Assembly: GCA_045577735.1 (NCBI GenBank)
Contig: JAZNIY010000017.1
Location: forward strand, 62,001-126,000
Source: Stercoripulliclostridium_A sp045577735
GTDB lineage: Bacteria > Bacillota > Clostridia > Christensenellales > DTU072
Direction of reading: 5' to 3'
DNA length: 64,000 nt
Position numbers and translations under genes: made by a program. Positions 44,819 to 51,169 of the stretch are shown in pieces (the first letter of the stretch is position 1; every line of letters starts with the position of its first letter). The notes under the pieces were generated by a model. That model ran no database searches, was not told the DNA's origin, and saw only the letters and a program-made list of their open reading frames with translations.

Positions 44819-45097
44819 TCATTTTTTGCGTTGCTCTGAGCGTGTTTCGAGCATCAATCGTCCACCGAGCTTGAAGGCATACGCAAAGATTGCTTCTTCT
44901 GCCAAGCTCGCGTATTCGCTCCAACAGTCGTGGAACTTTTCGAATATCTCCTTCTGCTCGTCAGTAAAACTTTTCTCCAAATCCTCGTGATGCCTTGCCA
45001 TATACCCAAAGAGTTCTTTCATCTCCTTTGAGTTCGTTCTGCTGTCCTCTTGCGGTATGATGTTGCCGTGCCACAACTCTTTTATAATGCTTTCCAT
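44819..45097 (-). CDS. DUF6809-like small protein
   Basis: 92 residues from the ATG at 45097, which has GGAGG eight bases upstream; a GTG three codons earlier is possible. The sequence MESIIKELWHGNIIPQEDS, DEQKEIFEKFHDCWSEYASL and FAYAFKLGGRLMLE matches the helical pattern of DUF6809, a small protein common on clostridial mobile elements. Function unknown. It is the last island gene, separated from the others by about 170 bases of unassigned DNA. Confidence 0.7.
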   Translation of the reverse strand: MESIIKELWHGNIIPQEDSRTNSKEMKELFGYMARHHEDLEKSFTDEQKEIFEKFHDCWSEYASLAEEAIFAYAFKLGGRLMLETRSEQRKK

Positions 45098-45265
45098 AGA
45101 CTGCACCTCCTGTTAGCACAACACAATACCACAGAAGAGGGCAGAATTCCAGCGTTACTTGGAATTTTAATTTGATAACTTTTGTTACGACATCTTTTAG
45201 CAAAATGCTTGTAATTCATATATTTGCAAAATCATGATGATTATTTTATAAGATTGATAAAACTG

Positions 45266-45463
45266 TTAATTATCCTCGTCTTTTGTAAAAGTGGTTCTTA
45301 TCATTTCAACGCCCTCGGTTAATTTTCTCATTTGAACGCCAGTATTATTTTCACCTCTTGTTTGAGATGACATAATTGGTTTCACAAAAATATCCTGACT
45401 GATTGTTTTGGCTGAGGAGGTTGTGTTAGTAGACTGATTTATGGTATTTTGTTTCTCGTTCAT
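45266..45463 (-). CDS. Small hydrophilic island protein, 65 residues
   Basis: Unrecognised. Ser/Thr/Asn-rich, predicted disordered, with the motif ISQDIFVKPI that recurs in the upstream gene as IDQEIFQTPI. Its ATG overlaps the upstream stop (ATGA), so translation is coupled. Last gene of the effector operon. Confidence 0.55.
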   Translation of the reverse strand: MNEKQNTINQSTNTTSSAKTISQDIFVKPIMSSQTRGENNTGVQMRKLTEGVEMIRTTFTKDEDN

Positions 45464-45753
45464 TTCTTGCTTTTACTCCTTGAATTGATATTCCTATGAG
45501 GTAGAATAACTGTTTTTTCTGTTGAAAAAATTGATATCTTCTCTCCTGACTCAGGTGTTACGCCACATTGAGTAACCATTGTCACAGGGGTTGCTTTTCC
45601 GTGACTCGTAGACATTCTTACCTGATTAGAGGTGTTTTTTTCTTGAGGGGGTTTCTTACCGTGAGGTGTATCGTTTTTCTTGATTGGCGTCTGAAAGATC
45701 TCTTGATCTATTTTGTGCGCCGAATCATTTCCTTTCATGCCTTTTTTACTCAT
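45460..45753 (-). CDS. Small basic hydrophilic island protein, 97 residues
   Basis: Unrecognised. Rich in Lys, Ser, Thr and Asn. Contains IDQEIFQTPI then SNQVRMSTSHGKATPV, paralleling the 65-residue protein, so the two are probably paralogues. Ends in a basic SRSKSKK tail. Follows the membrane-protein gene by 20 bases. Confidence 0.55.
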   Translation of the reverse strand: MSKKGMKGNDSAHKIDQEIFQTPIKKNDTPHGKKPPQEKNTSNQVRMSTSHGKATPVTMVTQCGVTPESGEKISIFSTEKTVILPHRNINSRSKSKK

Positions 45754-45773
45754 TTCGTTTCGTCCCCCCCGTA

Positions 45774-46274
45774 TTATATAACTTTAATTATTATCAACGC
45801 AACAATGAGCACAATATTAACTATGGTTGCTATCATAGAATGCTTTATCATAGTTTGCTTTTTTTCTGCTGCACCTGCAACAGATTCAATTGCAGATTCA
45901 TAGCCAGACATATACTTTCCTATGTATTGTTCTCTTGTGCAATTATATTGATTAGCGTCAGTATAATTTTTTGAGTCTATGAAATCCAACTTCTTAGGGA
46001 ATAGACCGATGAATATACATATTACTGTTAAAAGCATACTAACGGTAAAAATGGAAAACAGAATTATTGAAAGGATATTTCGAACACCACTGTCAGGGAA
46101 AGGAATGATAACAATTATTAACGCAATAATTGCAGCATTAAAAACAAGTAACATATTTAGCTTTTCATCTGAAGTTTTTAATCTTTCTGACTGTATTTGA
46201 TAAATGGTTTTGATTTGTTCATAGCCATCCTTTAAGTTTTCGGTTGCATCGTTTTCTTTGTTCTCGATATTCAT
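45774..46274 (-). CDS. Three-helix membrane protein (SLATT/Pycsar-TM-like topology)
   Basis: 166 residues. A charged N-terminal helix (GYEQIKTIYQIQSERLKTSDEK) leads to two adjacent membrane helices (about 40-60, 70-98), a cytoplasmic helical segment (about 105-145) and a last helix (147-166). This topology resembles membrane effectors of bacterial anti-phage systems (SLATT or Pycsar TM type), but no sequence signature is decisive. AGGAGG precedes the start; ten bases after the TIR-like gene. Confidence 0.6.
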   Translation of the reverse strand: MNIENKENDATENLKDGYEQIKTIYQIQSERLKTSDEKLNMLLVFNAAIIALIIVIIPFPDSGVRNILSIILFSIFTVSMLLTVICIFIGLFPKKLDFIDSKNYTDANQYNCTREQYIGKYMSGYESAIESVAGAAEKKQTMIKHSMIATIVNIVLIVALIIIKVI

Positions 46275-46284
46275 AAAAATCCTC

Positions 46285-47805
46285 CTATAATGATTTCATT
46301 TTTATCGTGCCATCGTCTTTTATAGATACTTTCAGAATCCCTTCCACTACATTGGGATTATTTTTTGACGTGATTTTATAAGGTATTGCAGAAATCACAC
46401 CATTAACAAACAAAATTGAGGGAAACGCAACTGTGGTATTATGCTTAATATAATCCACCTTTAACTTAACAATGAACTTATCGTTATCGGTGTAAATTGA
46501 ATAGCAAAACACATCATTCCACTCATCGATAAAATCATCGCTATAGTCTGGAGCATATCCCGGCAATCCATAATTCCGTGGGGTATAGGTATTAGAGCGA
46601 TTTCTCTCGGATTCTGCATAATTAATATATTCAGCGGTGCTACCAATTCCAAATAAAACACTCATATCACAATCGTTTAATAGATATCCCATTTCTTCAT
46701 TCTTGAATCTTGGAAATCCATCCAATGTCAATAATGTATTTTGTGGAATTTCAAGAGTTATTTCCACATCTTCATCGATTGCCTTTCCACAATTTTGTAA
46801 AGCCAATCTTATGCATTTCTTGTTTGAAAATGCCTTTTCGATAGGCGCCCATTCTATCGCTTTTGTAATGGTTTCATGTAGTTTCTTAATTTTTCTATAT
46901 TTTTGCTTCTCTTCGGGTGTGCCCTTTAGAGTGGGACTGGTTAGTTGCGTTGATGTCAACGAATCTTTACTAAGATTACCTAAATCAAAGAAATGATCGG
47001 GAAGATCAAGTTCTAACTGTTTTGCAATAGCGTCAATGTACTCCCGTTCGTCATCGTCAATATCCAAAGGACGTGTGAAGCCACCGAAAAGTGTGTTGTT
47101 AATTACAACTCTTTTACCGACATTCATTCCAGCAATTTCTTGATACATGGAGCGAATGGTGTCGAGATACTGAGGCAAGGTTGTGTCTGTATTTATTGTA
47201 AAAGGATATACAAATGCTACTTCTGACAATTTACCTAATTCATCAATTCCAACCAATTTCAATTCAGAAACTCGTTCACTTGTCGCTTCCTTCACCTTCT
47301 TCTCGGACAGAAAAAACATTGAAAGATGTGCAAAAAACAACTTCTTGAATTCTTCATCCGATGAATATGTAAAATATATTCCACGGTCTTTATATTTTTC
47401 ACGAAATGCTTGGATTTTTTTATATCCTTCATCATTCATTTGAGAAGGAGGAATAGGCTTATCCGAAAAATACATGAACACTTGCTTCCCGGATTGAAGC
47501 ATACGTTCAATTTCTTCTTCCGTTCCTGAACCATATTCATCTGTAGGAGAACCGAATTTCGTCCAAAATATTGCAACAGCGGCATCGCATTTGTCAACAA
47601 ATTGCTCGTTTAAAAGAGCTTGAGGTTTTCCACCCGATTGTGCATAGGAACTCTTGCTCCAATGGCGAGTTTTTATGGTTATGCCTAATGTATCTGCATA
47701 AAATTCGTTAAACTCGTCGACTGAAGATTCGATCCATGTTACTTCTTCTTTTACATCTCCCGGGCAGGATATAAGCAAATTATATAATGTTACATTTTGA
47801 GGCAT
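46285..47805 (-). CDS. TIR/DUF4062-like protein with C-terminal beta-rich domain
   Basis: 506 residues. The N-terminal domain (about 5-165) is of the DUF4062/TIR-like Rossmann type: YNLLISCPGDVKEE (strand A and loop), CDAAVAIFWTKFGSPTDEYG, SGTEEEIERML with the Glu in the place of catalytic TIR residues, and KQVFMYFSDKPI. The C-terminal half (about 330-506) is beta-rich (CIRLALQNCGKAIDEDVEIT), resembling ligand- or target-binding modules. Likely a conflict effector, which is inference. GAAGGAGAAAG precedes the ATG. Confidence 0.72.
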   Translation of the reverse strand: MPQNVTLYNLLISCPGDVKEEVTWIESSVDEFNEFYADTLGITIKTRHWSKSSYAQSGGKPQALLNEQFVDKCDAAVAIFWTKFGSPTDEYGSGTEEEIERMLQSGKQVFMYFSDKPIPPSQMNDEGYKKIQAFREKYKDRGIYFTYSSDEEFKKLFFAHLSMFFLSEKKVKEATSERVSELKLVGIDELGKLSEVAFVYPFTINTDTTLPQYLDTIRSMYQEIAGMNVGKRVVINNTLFGGFTRPLDIDDDEREYIDAIAKQLELDLPDHFFDLGNLSKDSLTSTQLTSPTLKGTPEEKQKYRKIKKLHETITKAIEWAPIEKAFSNKKCIRLALQNCGKAIDEDVEITLEIPQNTLLTLDGFPRFKNEEMGYLLNDCDMSVLFGIGSTAEYINYAESERNRSNTYTPRNYGLPGYAPDYSDDFIDEWNDVFCYSIYTDNDKFIVKLKVDYIKHNTTVAFPSILFVNGVISAIPYKITSKNNPNVVEGILKVSIKDDGTIKMKSL

Positions 47806-47818
47806 TTATCTTTCTCCT

Positions 47819-48049
47819 TCAATCTAGCAGCTTAATCAAAGATTCTATAAATGTCTTTTCACCCTCGTTCAATCGCTGAGCATAATCCTTTACCTTTTCT
47901 GCAATTATTTTCGCGCCTTGCATTTGCAAAAAGTTTTCGGCATTGATGTAGGATTGCTCAACTGTTGTCGGTTGAGAAGTATTCACAGTATTCCAAACAA
48001 GAGTTTCAACAAGATACTTATTCATTAGCTTTTGAATATGATCCTGCAT
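47819..48049 (-). CDS. Short helical island protein, 76 residues, atypical start
   Basis: Unrecognised, mostly helical (NAENFLQMQGAKIIAEKVKDYAQRLNEGEK). Its ATG at 48049 has no ribosome site. A strong AGGAG plus ATG exists at 48077 but in another frame, reading MTIYTAIFSNAGSYSKANE and stopping at 48018 inside this gene. Either coupled re-initiation or a frameshift changed the original N terminus. Fourteen bases upstream of the TIR-like gene. Confidence 0.5.
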   Translation of the reverse strand: MQDHIQKLMNKYLVETLVWNTVNTSQPTTVEQSYINAENFLQMQGAKIIAEKVKDYAQRLNEGEKTFIESLIKLLD

Positions 48050-48095
48050 TTGAGAATATTGCTGTGTAAATTGTCATTGTTTTATCTCCTATTTC

Positions 48096-48824
48096 TTAAT
48101 CGTTGATATCAGTGAGTTCTTTTGCCATATATGCTCTAATTGCATCTCGTATCATAATAAGTGCATTTCGCTTGGGTTGGTATGGCAGTTGTTTAAATGG
48201 AATGTTGCCGACCATTCTTGATGCGGCTTTTGCTGTTGCAATAAACGGAGCGTAATCCATATTTCTCGAAATTTTATCATACAAAGAATCCGCTTGATGC
48301 CTAAACAGGCTTGAATCGGATAATAGCTCGTCTATTCTTTCAATCGTATCTTTAGCATCCTTTATCTTCTTGGCTTTATCGATTTTTGATGCTGCTTTTT
48401 GCGGTTTATCACTTTCATTCCTCTGCCTATAAATCTCTTTCAGATCCTCGATTGCCACTTCGGGGGCGAGGGTATGGAAGATAAGCCAATTGCGGCTCAT
48501 GGTTTCGGCAGGGGCTTGGCGGTAAATCTCTTTGCTATCCTCACCTGTGGCGAAGTGCCAGAAGCGGTAGAGGTAACCTGCCCAATAGAGCACCTCTTTA
48601 TCGTACACGGTGCCGCCCTTTGTGAGCTCGGCGTTGTCGGCAATCTCCGCAAGGAGATATTCTTCGCCAGCCCATTGCATGCGGTTGAACTTGGAATCAA
48701 GTCCTTTCGCGACCTCACCTGTCATAAACGCCTTGATGAAGGTCACGCTATCGTAACCGTTCGCGCCTGACAGCTCAAAAAGTCTGCCTTGTATATCACA
48801 CATTTTCAGTTGGAGTTCGTTCAT
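48096..48824 (-). CDS. Partner of the DUF3990 gene (antitoxin-like?), 242 residues
   Basis: Family not recognised. N-terminal part (MCDIQGRLFELSGANGYDS, FIKAFMTGEVAKGLDSKFNR, MQWAGEEYLL) is compact and the C-terminal half is charged and helical. It starts 12 bases after the HTH-DUF3990 gene with GGAGG near the ATG, so it is co-transcribed. By analogy with ADP-ribosyltransferase-type toxin pairs it may be target or antitoxin, which is inference. It is G+C-rich in its 5' half and A/T-rich after about 48.4 kb, so it may be a recombinant gene. Confidence 0.6.
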   Translation of the reverse strand: MNELQLKMCDIQGRLFELSGANGYDSVTFIKAFMTGEVAKGLDSKFNRMQWAGEEYLLAEIADNAELTKGGTVYDKEVLYWAGYLYRFWHFATGEDSKEIYRQAPAETMSRNWLIFHTLAPEVAIEDLKEIYRQRNESDKPQKAASKIDKAKKIKDAKDTIERIDELLSDSSLFRHQADSLYDKISRNMDYAPFIATAKAASRMVGNIPFKQLPYQPKRNALIMIRDAIRAYMAKELTDIND

Positions 48825-48836
48825 TGTGTCCTCCTG

Positions 48837-49700
48837 TTATTTCGCCTCGTCAAGTATCTCGTCATAGAACTTTCCTTCGCGGCGGTAGTTCTTGCAAATA
48901 TCGTTTGCAAGTGTTATTCCTTTCTGTCGGTTGGCTTCGCTCTCGTCCTGAAGGAATCTGCGCTCCATCATGGAGATAGGGAGCTCCTTTTCCACACGAA
49001 CGGCTGCACACGCCTTTTCGGTTGTCGCCACGTACTGCTTTCCGAGCTTAAGGGCGGACAGGCTATTGACGAGTGCCATATCGGTGATACCGCCGGTGAA
49101 GAAGTTATCCAGCACGTAGAACATTCTGTCGTTCGCGATACTGCCGATCACGAGATCCTTGCCTGCATCAAGCTGACTGTATTTCTTGTAAAATGCCGTG
49201 CCATTGATCTGTTCCATTCTGCCGCGGTGGTAGGCAACGAGCATTGCCCAATCGAGGTCGGCTTTGATCTCAATGGAATCGAGCTCACGCATATCAATCG
49301 ACACGATGTAGAACTTGGATTTTTCAAAATCGCAGATCAAAGTCAGCGGTTGTCCGGGTTCAGTTCCCATATAAAAGCCCTTACCGAAGTCACACATCTC
49401 GTGGCTCTTGGGAGCGATGTCGCCAACAATACCTGACTTTGAGCCGTGGTAGAGCAGGATTCGCCCTTCTTTAAGTGCGATTTTCTCGGCTGCATTCTTG
49501 ATCTTATCAAGGATCATCTGATAGACGGGAACGCCCTGTGCCTTGCAGTATTCGTAAAGGGTTGTCTGTGCCAATTTCGTGGGGATCGCACGACCGTTTT
49601 CCCAACGGTTAATGGTCGCAAAGGTCACGCCCAGCTTCTCGGCGAAGTCGGCTTGGCTCAGCCCCAAATATTCTCTTATACTCTTGATTAGCTTTTGCAT
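48837..49700 (-). CDS. HTH-DUF3990 protein (ADP-ribosyltransferase-like toxin candidate)
   Basis: 287 residues from the ATG at 49700 (GGAGG seven bases before); an earlier ATG is less likely. Residues 1-65 are an XRE helix-turn-helix (IREYLGLSQADFAEKLGVTF, TINRWENGRA). Residues about 85-260 are DUF3990, an ADP-ribosyltransferase-like domain, with ILLYHGSKSGIVG and DFGKGFYMGTEPGQ. Combining HTH and toxin-like domains in one chain points to self-regulated expression. First gene of the leftward island run. Confidence 0.8.
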   Translation of the reverse strand: MQKLIKSIREYLGLSQADFAEKLGVTFATINRWENGRAIPTKLAQTTLYEYCKAQGVPVYQMILDKIKNAAEKIALKEGRILLYHGSKSGIVGDIAPKSHEMCDFGKGFYMGTEPGQPLTLICDFEKSKFYIVSIDMRELDSIEIKADLDWAMLVAYHRGRMEQINGTAFYKKYSQLDAGKDLVIGSIANDRMFYVLDNFFTGGITDMALVNSLSALKLGKQYVATTEKACAAVRVEKELPISMMERRFLQDESEANRQKGITLANDICKNYRREGKFYDEILDEAK

Positions 49701-49717
49701 TTTATGCCTCCGCTTCA

Positions 49718-49757
49718 TATAACAAGTATTATCATTTCCATTATACCAAATGTTATA
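49718..49757 (-). promoter_or_regulatory. Inverted repeat upstream of the HTH-DUF3990 gene
   Basis: TATAACA (49718-49724) and TGTTATA (49751-49757) are perfect outer arms, with GTAT/ATAC inside. It lies about 18-57 bases before the start codon and would suit self-repression by the HTH domain. Confidence 0.55.
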
Positions 49758-50131
49758 TCGTCTGTCAATAATAATTATATTCTTTTATGTAAACTTTTTT
49801 GCAAAACAACGGCGGAAAGAAAGAATATAATCACTCTCCCTTGAACTCTCGGCGGCTTTGTGGTATAATGATGCTAATAACTTAATCCGTTGCGGCGAAT
49901 TTGGCGAACAGAATGCGGCTTGCCACGGGGCAGATTGGTGCGGATTTATCTAAAACTTTTTCTAAAAAATCTTTAGAAATTGTTTTAGAAGCGAAAAATC
50001 TTGCACTGCTTGGAGTTTTGAATTTTGGGAATAACAAAACGCCGAAAGCCCTTGATTTTACTGGGTTTTCAGCGTTTTTTTACCGTCTGATATTTTCGAT
50101 TATTTTGCGTTAATGTCGGGTTTCTCAAATA
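49758..50131. other. Gene-free right end of the island
   Basis: No supported gene. It holds A/T-rich DNA, a terminator-like hairpin at 50037-50081, and a 70-codon plus-strand frame (49901-50113) that runs through that hairpin and has no ribosome site, so I discount it. An integrase gene would be expected here and is absent. Confidence 0.5.
50037..50081 (+). terminator. Terminator-like hairpin near the right island end
   Basis: AAAACGCCGAAAGCCC and GGGTTTTCAGCGTTTT pair over about 14 positions and are followed by T residues. It may be what is left of the 3' end of a lost gene. Confidence 0.6.
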
Positions 50132-50202
50132 GTCTTGAAAACCGTTTTAGTGAACAGCTAACTGGGGTTCGAATCCCTAACTCTCCGCCACCCGAATCCC
50201 AA
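50132..50202 (+). repeat. Right attachment repeat (attR)
   Basis: The 71 bases identical to 44221-44291. The 5' half of the tRNA is absent, so this is not a functional tRNA gene. Confidence 0.93.
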
Positions 50203-50233
50203 TAGAACCCGTAACGGACTATTGGGATTTTTT
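50197..50233 (+). terminator. Second tRNA-type terminator
   Basis: TCCCAATAG and CTATTGGGA with a T-run. It differs from the left copy by a paired C-to-T and G-to-A change that keeps the stem. Confidence 0.8.
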
Positions 50234-50333
50234 ATTTAACAGAGTAAAAAATGGTTTTTATAAAACAATGTAACAAAATCCAAGAATGTCCGGATGAATT
50301 GCCAATGTTAAAATAAAATCAGGAGCCTAATGT

Positions 50334-50768
50334 ATGATTTATACTGATTTAACTAAAAAAGCAATAAAATTGTGTTTTGAAGCACACAAAGAGCAAGTTG
50401 ATAAGAGTGGTCTGCCTTACGTGTTTCACCCATTCCACTTGGCAGAACAAATGGACGATGAACTTTCTACTATTTGCGCGCTACTACACGACGTTGTAGA
50501 AGATACGGACATGACTTTTGAAAAACTTTTAAACGTAGGGTTTCCGATAGAAGTTATTGACGTGTTAAAATTACTTACACACGAAGATTCCATTCCTTAT
50601 ATGGATTACGTTATAAAAATATCCACCAATCCTATCGCCAAAAAAGTAAAAATAGCTGACTTAAAACACAATAGTGATACAACCAGATTATGCGTTATAG
50701 ATGAAAAAGCAAAAATCCGTTGTGAAAAATATAAACAAGCGTTAGATTTTCTATTAAAATCAAAATAA
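50334..50768 (+). CDS. HD-domain small alarmone-hydrolase-like protein
   Basis: A 144-residue RelA/SpoT-type HD protein without a synthetase domain. Motifs: FEAHKEQVDKSGLPYVFHPFHLAEQM, CALLHDVVEDTDMTF, and KIADLKHNSD. These match the hydrolase half of (p)ppGpp enzymes, so it may degrade alarmones (MESH1-like) or other nucleotides. CAGGAGCC precedes the ATG. It lies just outside the island. Confidence 0.85.
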   Translation: MIYTDLTKKAIKLCFEAHKEQVDKSGLPYVFHPFHLAEQMDDELSTICALLHDVVEDTDMTFEKLLNVGFPIEVIDVLKLLTHEDSIPYMDYVIKISTNPIAKKVKIADLKHNSDTTRLCVIDEKAKIRCEKYKQALDFLLKSK

Positions 50769-50804
50769 TAAAAAGTTTAAGCGCAATCACTCTTGCCCAC
50801 AATA

Positions 50805-50835
50805 AAAAGAACACCGAGCCGGGTGTTCCTTTTAT
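50805..50835. terminator. Terminator after the HD gene
   Basis: GAACACC and GGGTGTTC with a GAGCC loop and T-rich tail. Confidence 0.8.
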
Positions 50836-51083
50836 TATTTACTAAAATCAGTTTTACATTTAATATTTTCCGCCAAGCGAATCCCAACCTCTCATAACAC
50901 ATTTCCCTGTTAGGCAATAAAACCAGATTGTTTTTGAGTGGGCTTATACTAGCTTTAAAAGGTATTTCATCGTAATTCCAAGTGTGAGTTACTCCCTTGC
51001 GGTAGTTCTCTATGGCTTTTAGGTAGAGTTTTTCGGCACGAACAAGTTCTCTGTATGCAGTGCGTCCCTTTTGACCAAGGGTC
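50835..51083 (-). pseudogene. C-terminal remnant of an unknown gene
   Basis: 82 open codons on the minus strand reading GQKGRTAYRELVRAEKLYLK, then GVTHTWNYDEIPFKASISPL and LLPNREMCYERLGFAW, ending in TAA at 50835-50837. An in-frame TAG at 51084-51086 closes it upstream and there is no start codon or ribosome site. The regular codon pattern suggests it was coding. Family not recognised. Confidence 0.45.
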
Positions 51084-51103
51084 TACAAGACACATCTTAG
51101 ACA

Positions 51104-51140
51104 AAAAAGAGAACCTCTATTTTGAGGTTCTCCATTTTTA
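51104..51140 (-). terminator. Terminator of the giant surface gene
   Basis: GAGAACCTC and GAGGTTCTC with a six-base loop and T6 on the minus strand, about 30 bases past the stop codon. Confidence 0.92.
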
Positions 51141-51169
51141 ACGTAAATTGTTCAATAAGCTTGTTCTTA

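Larger units (their letters stand above)
44221..50202. mobile_element. Integrated genomic island at tRNA-Ser, about 5.9 kb
   Basis: Bounded by the 71-base direct repeats of the tRNA-Ser 3' part, the classic footprint of tyrosine-recombinase integration. Cargo, all leftward: DUF3990-HTH gene, 242-residue partner, short gene, TIR/DUF4062-like protein, membrane protein, two small related proteins, DUF6809-like gene. No integrase, excisionase or mobilisation gene is visible. The stretch of about 48.4-49.7 kb looks richer in G+C than its neighbours by eye, suggesting a mosaic. Confidence 0.85.

Noticed and set aside
49901..50113. 70-codon plus-strand frame at the island right end
   Set aside because: It runs through a terminator hairpin, has no Shine-Dalgarno site and no recognisable family.
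50132..50200. Second tRNA-Ser gene
   Set aside because: Only the part from the anticodon arm to the 3' end is present; it is the att repeat and not a complete tRNA.
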